From DHVE2 group archaeon (lineage in GTDB: Archaea; Thermoplasmatota; Thermoplasmata; Thermoplasmatales; Aciduliprofundaceae): DNA of 6,158 nucleotides. The notes beneath the pieces are model-generated. The model made no database searches, was not told the DNA's origin, and saw only the letters and a program-made list of their open reading frames with translations. The DNA lies in the NCBI GenBank assembly GCA_026986135.1, contig JALSPD010000184.1, positions 1-6,158 of the forward strand, in the 5' to 3' direction. Made by a program: the position numbers and the translations under genes. Below are positions 1 through 5,743 of this stretch, in pieces. Each line of letters opens with the position of its first letter. Position 1 is the first letter of the stretch.

Positions 1-14
1 GTTCTGAATCCCAC

Positions 15-791
15 TTAATATTTGAAAGCGGGAAACAGGTCTTCGCGGGTATCCCTCAGGGTGGGTCTCAATCTCCTCGCGATATCAATCTCCTCAAGAT
101 CAATACTGACCTTTGCAATGTGCTCCTCAAAATACGGAGCGCGATATATCTCCTCGCCTCTTGGCGAGTAAATCCTGGAACCGCCCCAGAACTCCATGGT
201 TCTCTGCAGCCCAGCCCAGTTTACATAGGCGAAAAACACGGTATTTTCCACAGCCCTGGCGGGAAGAACTCTCTCAAATGAGCTTCGCGATGTTATTGGG
301 CTTGCGGAGATGTTTATTATGATTTCAGCTCCGTTCATTGCCTGTATTTTTGCCACTTCAGGGAAGAAGGCATCGTAGCATATCTGCACCCCTATTGTCC
401 CGTGCTTCGTCCTAACAGTGCTTGGCCATTTACCTTCCCTGAAATAAAGTCGCTCCTCAAACGGTCCAAAGTTTGGCAGGTACATCTTTCTCGCCACTTC
501 AATTTCTCCCTGATGTATGATTGCGGCGGAGTTGTAAATGAATCCTCCATCCCTTTCAGGAAAACCAAATATAATAACTGATTCCTTGTTCAAATTTGAA
601 ATTTCTTTGAGAATTTCCGAGTCGCGCTTTATTGCTTTTGAGGGTAGGTCATCCCTCACCATGTACCCTGTGAGGTATAGTTCTGGAAAAATGTAAATAT
701 CCGCATCGTGTTCTTCAACCACGTGTTTTAGCCTCTCTATATTTTGTTCAATATTGAAATACGGTTTCATCTGGGCAAGTATGAGGTCCAT
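15..791 (-). CDS. Carbon-nitrogen hydrolase (nitrilase superfamily), resembling the NAD synthetase glutaminase domain
   Basis: A cytoplasmic 258-residue amidase that should hydrolyse a C-N bond of an amide through a cysteine thioester. The catalytic set is visible: E37 in FPELYLTGY, K102 in RKMYLPNFG and C138 in QICYDAFFPE, with the usual accessory glutamate at E113 in FEERLYF. The length is normal for a stand-alone family member and both ends look intact. The stretches FPELYLTGYMVRDDL, YLPNFGPFEE, NISASP and the late GGS motif (residues 203-205) recall the glutaminase domain of glutamine-dependent NAD synthetase more than aliphatic nitrilases. No synthetase domain follows, so it may supply ammonia to a separate partner, or be an omega-amidase or carbamoyl amidase; the substrate is not settled. 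It is the last of three minus-strand genes, 27 bases after the thioesterase. The ATG at 791 has no Shine-Dalgarno but has a TATA-like element about 24 bases upstream, which suits a leaderless transcript. Confidence 0.9.
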   Translation of the reverse strand: MDLILAQMKPYFNIEQNIERLKHVVEEHDADIYIFPELYLTGYMVRDDLPSKAIKRDSEILKEISNLNKESVIIFGFPERDGGFIYNSAAIIHQGEIEVARKMYLPNFGPFEERLYFREGKWPSTVRTKHGTIGVQICYDAFFPEVAKIQAMNGAEIIINISASPITSRSSFERVLPARAVENTVFFAYVNWAGLQRTMEFWGGSRIYSPRGEEIYRAPYFEEHIAKVSIDLEEIDIARRLRPTLRDTREDLFPAFKY

Positions 792-811
792 GGGGGGATA
801 TCTGCCGTATG

Positions 812-819
812 GTTTAAAT
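812..819 (-). promoter_or_regulatory. TATA-like element for the carbon-nitrogen hydrolase gene
   Basis: The minus strand reads ATTTAAAC here, centred about 24 bases before the ATG at 791, so transcription would start at or next to the ATG. The element overlaps the stop codon of the upstream thioesterase gene (819-821). The gene may therefore have its own promoter in addition to read-through from upstream. The call rests on motif and spacing only. Confidence 0.45.
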
Positions 820-1187
820 CATTTTAGTTTGGATGCAAATTTCTCCTTGTCAACTATGAATCTCTGGTGCTCTCCCTCTCCGATTTTTCCCTCATTGTCG
901 TAGGCATCAACCCTGAATTTCAGTTTTCTTCCATCTCTTTCAGTTAGTCTGGCCCTTACAACGAATTCCTTTCCGATTTTTGTTGGTTTAAGGTGTTTCA
1001 TACATATCCCCATACCCACCGTGGTTTCTCCATCTCTCAGAAGACCTGATATGGCCTCGTGGCATGTGATCTCCATCGCCAGAATAAGCGATGGGGTGGA
1101 AAGAACCTTGACATCCAACCCGATGCCCTTTGCAACCATATCTTCGGTAACTACGAATTTTTTCTCGTACTCAATCCCTTCGTTCAT
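819..1187 (-). CDS. FlK-type hotdog-fold thioesterase
   Basis: A complete 122-residue single-domain hotdog protein, expected to be a cytoplasmic acyl-CoA thioesterase acting as a dimer. It resembles the fluoroacetyl-CoA thioesterase (FlK) family. The block STPSLILAMEI (30-40), then ETTVGMGICMKHLKPT (54-69), and the C-terminal GEGEHQRFIVD (103-113) follow the family pattern. FlK uses a Thr-Glu-His triad (T42, E50, H76); here T31, E39 and H65 keep exactly the same spacing of 8 and 26 residues, so activity is likely. FlK itself is specific for fluoroacetyl-CoA, but nothing here suggests organofluorine metabolism, and the natural substrate of archaeal relatives is unknown to me. The gene lies 25 bases after the sensory gene and 27 before the amidase, a spacing that allows an operon. 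The ATG at 1187 has no convincing Shine-Dalgarno; a second ATG at 1197 is out of frame. Confidence 0.88.
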   Translation of the reverse strand: MNEGIEYEKKFVVTEDMVAKGIGLDVKVLSTPSLILAMEITCHEAISGLLRDGETTVGMGICMKHLKPTKIGKEFVVRARLTERDGRKLKFRVDAYDNEGKIGEGEHQRFIVDKEKFASKLK

Positions 1188-1206
1188 GCGGGTTCATGTG
1201 GATCAT

Positions 1207-1216
1207 CTAAAATTAT
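1207..1216 (-). promoter_or_regulatory. Possible weak TATA-like element for the thioesterase gene
   Basis: The minus strand reads ATAATTTTAG, centred about 24 bases before the thioesterase ATG. It overlaps the stop codon of the sensory gene and sits beside an A-rich lysine-coding tract, so its A+T richness could be incidental. It is listed because the same spacing recurs before the other genes. Confidence 0.25.
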
Positions 1217-2499
1217 TTTTTCTTCTTCAACATATCTCTCATTTTCTCTGCGTTGTTCCACAACTCGTCAATCTTTTTGCCTATGTTTTTAATCTTCTCC
1301 GTATTCTCCACAATCCTGCGTTTCAGCTTTTCATCGGTTATTTCAATTTCTGCAGTGGCCATTATCACGGTGAGAGGGTTTCTTATCCTATCAGCAAGGA
1401 TTGCTAGATTTTCAATCACATCAAGCATGTATTCATAAGCAGCATTCCTCTTTCTCTCAAGGGAATCTCCTTCAACGTACACTGCAAGATTGCCTGCCAT
1501 GGTCCTGAGAGCCTGAATCTCGTCATTGCTTAATTTAATTTCTCCAGTATTAATGATTAAAAATCCACTTGTTTCTCCATGCGAGAATGGTATCACAAGA
1601 TATCTGTCTCCATTTGTGATCCATGCGTACTCTACCTTCTCATATTCTTCGGGATTCAGCCTGATGTCATTCATATCTCCATACTCAGCCGCAGTTAAGT
1701 ACGTATGGCCATCCCTCAATATTACTCTTGCCCCTTTAAATTCCTCAACATCCACCAGAAGCTTTGCTAGCCTGTGGAGAGTATCTTCAGCACTGCCTCC
1801 GCTAATCATCATTGAGTTGATGATTATCGTGGTATTAAGGAGACGATTGTACCTGTTGAGCATCTCAATAATACGATTTTGTGATTCGTATAGCACAGCC
1901 GCGTCCCTCATTGCGTAATGCCCGTATATTCCCGGGGCTATTTCTCTAACCACAACAAGGAATTTTCCAAAAACAGTTTCCATTATATTCATCTCCCCGG
2001 AACTGCCCTTTGTTTTGATTTCAATCAGCGGGCATCCAAAGGGTGCGTGGTTTGTGTGATGCATGATCTCATAGCATTTTTTGCCCACTATATCCTCCCT
2101 TTTCATCTTAACAAGCCTAATAAATTCTTCATTTGCATCAAGAATTGTGTTTTCCCTGTCAATTATGAATGCGGGCACAGGTCCTCTGGTGTAAACCTTC
2201 TCTCTAAGCTGGGAATCAATCCAGGATATTAACTTCACATCATCAATTATGTATCCCTTGTCGCTCTTCTTTATTGAGGTCCTTACATACGCAATCTCTC
2301 CCCTTGAGTTTTTGAACAGGGAAAAACCTGCATACCTTCCATAACGGAGAAGTTTTTCTATGGTGTGAGAATCCACGATGATCTTTATGCCCCCTATCTC
2401 CCTATCTTTCATAATCTCCCTCATTAATTTACCAGCCCTTAGCACAACAAGGGACTCATCCATAATGGTTGCCTCTCTACAATCTCCGTTTTTCTCCAT
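1213..2499 (-). CDS. PAS/GAF sensory protein with degenerate histidine-kinase dimerisation domain, no ATPase domain
   Basis: A predicted soluble signalling protein of 428 residues with no membrane segment. Residues 1-100 form an alpha/beta region I do not recognise. Residues about 105-187 are a PAS domain (PAFIIDRENTILDANEEF), with a Cys/His-rich patch at C142, H147, H148, H151 and C156. Residues about 227-342 look like a GAF domain. Residues about 352-422 resemble the HisKA dimerisation helices, with an H-box-like LADRIRNPLTVI. The position where the phosphoacceptor histidine belongs is D370 (codon 1390-1392, GAT). No HATPase domain follows: the protein ends in a lysine-rich tail 25 bases before the next gene, so there is no hidden remnant. 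It therefore cannot autophosphorylate in the usual way and may act by binding, as a scaffold or as a decoy. I chose the ATG at 2499 because AGGTGA lies 5 bases upstream and a TATA-like element is about 28 bases upstream; an in-frame GTG at 2508 falls inside that AGGTGA. Confidence 0.8.
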   Translation of the reverse strand: MEKNGDCREATIMDESLVVLRAGKLMREIMKDREIGGIKIIVDSHTIEKLLRYGRYAGFSLFKNSRGEIAYVRTSIKKSDKGYIIDDVKLISWIDSQLREKVYTRGPVPAFIIDRENTILDANEEFIRLVKMKREDIVGKKCYEIMHHTNHAPFGCPLIEIKTKGSSGEMNIMETVFGKFLVVVREIAPGIYGHYAMRDAAVLYESQNRIIEMLNRYNRLLNTTIIINSMMISGGSAEDTLHRLAKLLVDVEEFKGARVILRDGHTYLTAAEYGDMNDIRLNPEEYEKVEYAWITNGDRYLVIPFSHGETSGFLIINTGEIKLSNDEIQALRTMAGNLAVYVEGDSLERKRNAAYEYMLDVIENLAILADRIRNPLTVIMATAEIEITDEKLKRRIVENTEKIKNIGKKIDELWNNAEKMRDMLKKKK

Positions 2500-2504
2500 T
2501 TCTC

Positions 2505-2510
2505 TCACCT
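2505..2510 (-). promoter_or_regulatory. Shine-Dalgarno sequence deciding the sensory-protein start
   Basis: The minus strand reads AGGTGA, six bases complementary to the conserved archaeal 16S rRNA 3' end, with 5 bases before the ATG at 2499. The alternative GTG start at 2508 lies within it, which argues for the ATG. It is the only clear Shine-Dalgarno I see in the window. If transcription starts right at the ATG, as the nearby TATA-like element allows, the match would be incidental. Confidence 0.55.
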
Positions 2511-2522
2511 ATCCTGCTGTGG

Positions 2523-2531
2523 ATACTTAAA
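2523..2531 (-). promoter_or_regulatory. TATA-like element for the sensory-protein gene
   Basis: The minus strand reads TTTAAGTAT, centred about 28 bases before the ATG at 2499. It would place the transcription start within a few bases of that ATG. A second candidate, the nearly symmetrical AGTATATAACC at 2578-2588, could serve either direction and would give a leader of about 50 bases containing the Shine-Dalgarno. Which one is used cannot be decided by eye. Confidence 0.45.
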
Positions 2532-2545
2532 CCTTTTCCATAGCG

Positions 2546-2559
2546 TATCAACATTGATA
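2546..2559. repeat. 14-bp palindrome in the divergent control region
   Basis: TATCAA and TTGATA form a perfect 6-bp inverted repeat around the spacer CA. It lies between the divergent starts of the sensory-protein gene and the Hel308 gene, about 15 bases upstream of the sensory gene's TATA-like element. The position and symmetry suit a binding site for a dimeric regulator. No matching regulator is encoded in the window. Confidence 0.4.
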
Positions 2560-2632
2560 ATTTCCAGGGTATTCAGAGTATATAACCAAAATGCCTCATC
2601 TTCAAATTTTCATTCATATAGTCGCACAAAAC

Positions 2633-2640
2633 TTATTTAT
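2633..2640 (+). promoter_or_regulatory. TATA-like element for the Hel308 gene
   Basis: TTATTTAT is centred about 27 bases before an in-frame GTG at 2664 but only about 15 before the ATG at 2652. If it is the promoter, the transcript would begin near 2661-2664 and the helicase would start at the GTG. A weaker candidate, TTCATATAG at 2613-2621, would instead give a leader of about 8 bases before the ATG. Confidence 0.45.
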
Positions 2641-2651
2641 TCCATCGGCTC

Positions 2652-4754
2652 ATGCGTGTTCTGGTGGACCTGGAAGAAATACCGCTTCCCGTGGAGTATC
2701 TGGATGTTTTCCGATCCGAAGGCATAAACTCATTGTATGAGTACCAGCAATACGCTCTTGAGCATATATTCAGTGGAAGAAGCGTGGTTGTATCCGTGCC
2801 CACGGCCAGTGGAAAAACATTGCTTGGATACTTTGCGATTCTGAGGGCCAAAACCCTTGGTTTGAAGAGTATATACATCGTCCCTCTCAGGGCTCTTGCC
2901 ATGGAGAAGTATGAGGAACTCAAACTTTTTGAAAGATTTGGGTTGCGTGTTGCTCTATCAATTGGAGATTACGATAGGTCTCCCGCCAATTTGAGGAATT
3001 ACGATGTGGTGGTGGCTACAAGCGAGAAGATGGACTCCATACTTCGTCATGATCCTGACTATCCTTACGAACTTGGTGTTGTGGTGGTGGATGAGGTCCA
3101 TCTTATGGGCGAGGAATCAAGGGGCCCCACTCTTGAGATGGTGATAACCCGTATAAAGGCTGTGAATCCCGATGTGCAATTTGTGGCGCTTTCGGCAACA
3201 ATAAACAACTCGGAGGAAATAGCAAGATGGCTTAATGCTGAGCACATATATTCGGAGTTTCGTCCGGTACCTCTTAAACTGGGTGTTTTTTATGATAAGC
3301 ACATAGTTTACGAGGATGGTAGCATAGAAGAGATGCGCAGAGATTCAATAATAGTTGGAAACATTGTTGAGAAGAGAATTGCTTTGGGCGGGCAGGTTTT
3401 GATATTTGTCAATCGCAGGAAATCTGCAGAATCACTTGCGCAAAAACTGCAGAAGAAGGTATCAAGGCATCTCAGCCAGGAGGAAAAAGAGAAACTCTCT
3501 GAAATCGTTTCCACTCTTGAAGATGAAGAGTACACAATATACTCTGAAAAACTTGCGGATCTTATAAAAAATGGTGTTTCATTTCATCATGCTGGCCTAA
3601 CAAATTCCCAGAGGAAGCTGGTGGAGGACTCCTTTAAAAATCGCCTTCTTAAGGTTATAGTTGCAACTCCCACACTTGCAGCTGGAATAAATCTCCCTTC
3701 ACGCACGGTGATTGTGAGGGACCTTACCAGATACGATGGCTACGGCACCGTATACCTTCCAGTGATGGAAGTTAAGCAGATGCTTGGCCGTGCAGGGCGT
3801 CCAAAATACGATCGCTTCGGAGAGGGTATTCTGTGTGCAAGCAGCGATAGAAAAGCGGAGATGTTTATGGAGATGTACATCAGGGGCAGCATTGAAGATA
3901 TCAATTCTCAGCTTTCTCAGGATCGTGCTCTCAGGATACATGTTCTCTCCCTAATTGCAAGCGATCTGGTGAATTCAAGGGAAGATATAATCAAATTCTT
4001 CTCAGGAACCTTTTACGGTTTTAAAATACCCGCAGAAACCCTACGCTCAAAGGTGGATAGGGTTGTGGATTTTCTTGAAGAATACGGTTTCATAGAGGAG
4101 AAAAAATTCATGGTGGCCACACCTCTGGGTAAAAGGGTATCCGATCTTTATGTGGATCCTGAAAGTGCAATTCTTATGCTCAAATGTATTGAAGAGAATT
4201 ACGATGAGTTTTGTGTTTTACATACGATCTCATGCACCCCAGATATGCGTGTAATCCGTGCCAAGCGTGGAGAGATTGAGAATCTCTATGCAAAATCCCT
4301 CCTTCATAAAACTGTTGTTGATGAATTTGAGGTGAGCAGTGAGAGGTTCTTTGGGGCTGTGAAAACAGCCTCTTTGATCCATGACTGGATAAACGAGGTT
4401 TCTCAGGATACTGTTGTTATGCGCTATGATATAGGTCCAGGGGATCTCCATGCGATCATTGAGCTGGCAAACTGGCTCCTATACTCCTTCGCAGAAATTG
4501 GAAAGGTTGTGAAATACCCTTATGTTAGGGAAGTTGAGAAACTTGCGCTCAGAGTGAAATACGGTGTCAGTGAGGAACTTCTGCCTGTGGTGAGCCTCAG
4601 AGGAATTGGGCGTGTTAGAGCAAGAAGACTGTTTGATTACGGCTATACGAGCATTGACAGAATAAAAACTGCATCGGTGGAGGAACTTTCAAGAATTCCA
4701 GGAATTGGCAAAAAACTGGCCAGGGAGATTTTGAAGCAGGTCAATTATACCTGA
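2652..4754 (+). CDS. hel308: Hel308-type superfamily 2 DNA helicase
   Basis: An ATP-dependent 3'-5' DNA helicase of up to 700 residues, the usual Hel308 length. The family unwinds lagging strands at stalled forks and removes proteins from DNA. Motifs in order: Q-motif glutamine Q32; Walker A PTASGKT (50-56); Ia IVPLRALA (76-83); motif II DEVH (147-150); motif III SAT (181-183); motif IV near VLIFVNRR (249-256); IVa FHHAGL (311-316); motif V around ATPTLAAGINLP (338-349); motif VI QMLGRAGRP (376-384). A winged-helix and ratchet region follows, with KTASLIHDWI at 571-580 matching the family. Domain 5 has IGRVRARRLF (652-661), the RAR brake region, and a closing helix-hairpin-helix RIPGIGKKLA (681-690). 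All catalytic motifs are intact. I give the outermost ATG, but the GTG at 2664 (V5) is a strong alternative: it fits the TATA spacing and makes the N-terminus match the common M-x-V-E-E-L start. The 3' end overlaps the convergent radical SAM gene by 10 bp. Confidence 0.96.
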   Translation: MRVLVDLEEIPLPVEYLDVFRSEGINSLYEYQQYALEHIFSGRSVVVSVPTASGKTLLGYFAILRAKTLGLKSIYIVPLRALAMEKYEELKLFERFGLRVALSIGDYDRSPANLRNYDVVVATSEKMDSILRHDPDYPYELGVVVVDEVHLMGEESRGPTLEMVITRIKAVNPDVQFVALSATINNSEEIARWLNAEHIYSEFRPVPLKLGVFYDKHIVYEDGSIEEMRRDSIIVGNIVEKRIALGGQVLIFVNRRKSAESLAQKLQKKVSRHLSQEEKEKLSEIVSTLEDEEYTIYSEKLADLIKNGVSFHHAGLTNSQRKLVEDSFKNRLLKVIVATPTLAAGINLPSRTVIVRDLTRYDGYGTVYLPVMEVKQMLGRAGRPKYDRFGEGILCASSDRKAEMFMEMYIRGSIEDINSQLSQDRALRIHVLSLIASDLVNSREDIIKFFSGTFYGFKIPAETLRSKVDRVVDFLEEYGFIEEKKFMVATPLGKRVSDLYVDPESAILMLKCIEENYDEFCVLHTISCTPDMRVIRAKRGEIENLYAKSLLHKTVVDEFEVSSERFFGAVKTASLIHDWINEVSQDTVVMRYDIGPGDLHAIIELANWLLYSFAEIGKVVKYPYVREVEKLALRVKYGVSEELLPVVSLRGIGRVRARRLFDYGYTSIDRIKTASVEELSRIPGIGKKLAREILKQVNYT

Positions 4755-5626
4755 TCTTTGTTATTATGCAGAAGGTGGCTTCCATCGCAGGTGGGTGCTG
4801 TATTGAGCGGCAACCCCTCTCTGCAAACGGAGAATGGTATTGAGTACCTATCCGCGATCCTTTTCACCGTACCAAGCAGACTCATTCTTAAATCTCTTGG
4901 AGCGTATCTTATTCCTCTTATCATCTCGTTGTTTCTGTAGTAAATTTCCCTCAGTTTTTCTTCTCTGTCTCTGAATACGTGGATTAATCTTTTAAAATTG
5001 TCGGGTTTTGCTTTGTATGTAGAGGCTATGATCTGCCTTATTCCTGCACCCGCAAGTTCTCTAACTAAATCCTCTATTTCATGAGGGGAGTCGTTAATCC
5101 CGGGGATTATGGGGTCTATCCTTACAATTGTGGGTATTCCATGTGAGGAGAGTTCGTATAAAGCTCTTATTCTTCTCTCAGGTGGCGGTGCGAAGGGTTC
5201 AAGTTTCCTGGCAAGATTCTCATCGGCGGTGGTTATTGTCAGGGATACCACCGCTTTCATGCTGGAAAGGATGTCAAGGTCCCTTGTTACCAGATCTGAT
5301 TTTGTTAGTACAAGCACTGGAAAATCGTATTTTTTAAGAAGGTTTAGAGTGCCTCTCGTAATCTTTGCGCTTTTTTCCATTTTGGGGTATGGGTCAGAAG
5401 AATTGCTCATGGATACAGGTAATTTCGGTGCGTTTTTTAGATCCCTTTCAAGTAGCCTTAGAAAGTCCTTCTTTGGCCGCACTCTCCATGGGTCCTTTAT
5501 GTACGATGATATGTAGCAATAGAGGCAGCGATGCTCACATCCCGTGTATGGATCTATTGAATACTTCTTGGGGCAGGTACATAGCGGAAAGTTCCATGGG
5601 TCAAATATATGTAGATATCTTGCCAC
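4745..5626 (-). CDS. Radical SAM protein, SplB-like
   Basis: A 293-residue radical SAM enzyme, expected to bind a [4Fe-4S] cluster and S-adenosylmethionine. The cluster motif is C30-x3-C34-x2-C37 inside YTGCEHRCLYCY, the form seen in SplB-like proteins. The rest suits a radical SAM barrel: SNSSDPYPKME (74-84), LVLTKSDLVTRD (105-116), VSLTITT (127-133), VRIDPIIPGIND (168-179). Four further cysteines lie outside it: C16 and C18 just before the motif, C268 and C280 near the C-terminus, the latter in CDGSH. They could hold a second metal centre. There is no cysteine between C37 and C268, whereas spore photoproduct lyase has its hydrogen-donor cysteine in that interval, so this is not a working lyase of that type. 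The reaction is unknown to me. The start is a GTG at 5626 without Shine-Dalgarno, with a TATA-like element 25 bases upstream; the next in-frame ATG is inside the barrel. It converges with and overlaps hel308. Confidence 0.9.
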   Translation of the reverse strand: MARYLHIFDPWNFPLCTCPKKYSIDPYTGCEHRCLYCYISSYIKDPWRVRPKKDFLRLLERDLKNAPKLPVSMSNSSDPYPKMEKSAKITRGTLNLLKKYDFPVLVLTKSDLVTRDLDILSSMKAVVSLTITTADENLARKLEPFAPPPERRIRALYELSSHGIPTIVRIDPIIPGINDSPHEIEDLVRELAGAGIRQIIASTYKAKPDNFKRLIHVFRDREEKLREIYYRNNEMIRGIRYAPRDLRMSLLGTVKRIADRYSIPFSVCREGLPLNTAPTCDGSHLLHNNKDQV

Positions 5627-5635
5627 AGATGCTTA

Positions 5636-5699
5636 AAATGTGGTTGTTTATTTAACATTTGGGGAATGTGTTACATTTTCAAGTGTAATTTTCACATTT
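5636..5699. repeat. Cluster of ACATTT/AAATGT words between divergent genes
   Basis: Five copies of one short word occur in 64 bases: AAATGT at 5636-5641, ACATTT at 5655-5660, AATGT at 5665-5669, ACATTT at 5673-5678 and ACATTT at 5694-5699. The third and fourth form an inverted repeat around GTT, and the first and second another around 13 bases, which contain the radical SAM TATA-like element. This could be a multi-site operator, but the region is A+T-rich and such words are partly expected by chance. Confidence 0.35.
5647..5655 (-). promoter_or_regulatory. TATA-like element for the radical SAM gene
   Basis: The minus strand reads TTAAATAAA, centred 25 bases before the GTG at 5626. It would place transcription start at the GTG and give a leaderless message, in agreement with the absence of a Shine-Dalgarno. 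It also supports the choice of this GTG as the start. Confidence 0.5.
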
Positions 5700-5717
5700 C
5701 AGTATGTTCAGGGAAAA

Positions 5718-5726
5718 TTATAAATA
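5718..5726 (+). promoter_or_regulatory. TATA box of the response regulator gene
   Basis: TTATAAATA, preceded by GGGAAAA, is the best-formed archaeal TATA box in the window. Its centre lies about 29 bases before the ATG at 5751, giving a predicted transcription start near 5748. The earlier in-frame ATGs at 5730, 5739 and 5742 would then lie upstream of the message. Confidence 0.6.
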
Positions 5727-5740
5727 TGGATGAAATCCAT
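5726..5740. repeat. Palindrome directly downstream of the response regulator TATA box
   Basis: ATGGAT and ATCCAT form a perfect 6-bp inverted repeat around GAA. It begins at the last base of the TATA box and ends about 10 bases before the proposed start. A protein bound here would block polymerase entry, so it is a candidate repressor site. Confidence 0.45.
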
Positions 5741-5743
5741 GAT

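Noticed and set aside
819..1187. A fluoroacetate resistance gene
   Set aside because: Triad spacing supports the FlK family, but nothing nearby relates to organofluorine metabolism, so substrate and gene symbol were not assigned.
1213..1227. T-rich tract on the plus strand as a terminator
   Set aside because: No plus-strand gene ends before it. It is simply the reverse complement of the lysine-rich end of the sensory protein.
1918..2232. Open frame antisense to the PAS region
   Set aside because: It shows no domain and no promoter-like signal at the right spacing, while the opposite strand encodes a convincing PAS domain.
1213..2499. A full sensor histidine kinase
   Set aside because: There is no HATPase domain, and the H-box position is aspartate. 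The downstream gene starts 25 bases later, which leaves no room for a frameshifted ATPase domain.
15..2499. A defence or mobile-element cluster
   Set aside because: The genes are housekeeping or signalling types. There are no terminal repeats, integrase or transposase genes, CRISPR repeats, or obvious composition breaks.
5109..5516. A long open frame on the plus strand, antisense to the radical SAM gene
   Set aside because: Its product is low in recognisable motifs and mirrors the coding strand. The minus-strand frame has clear radical SAM motifs, so this is a shadow.
4745..5626. Naming the radical SAM gene splB (spore photoproduct lyase)
   Set aside because: The cluster motif is SplB-like, but the hydrogen-donor cysteine is missing and the apparent host is an archaeon that makes no spores. 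Only family-level similarity can be supported.
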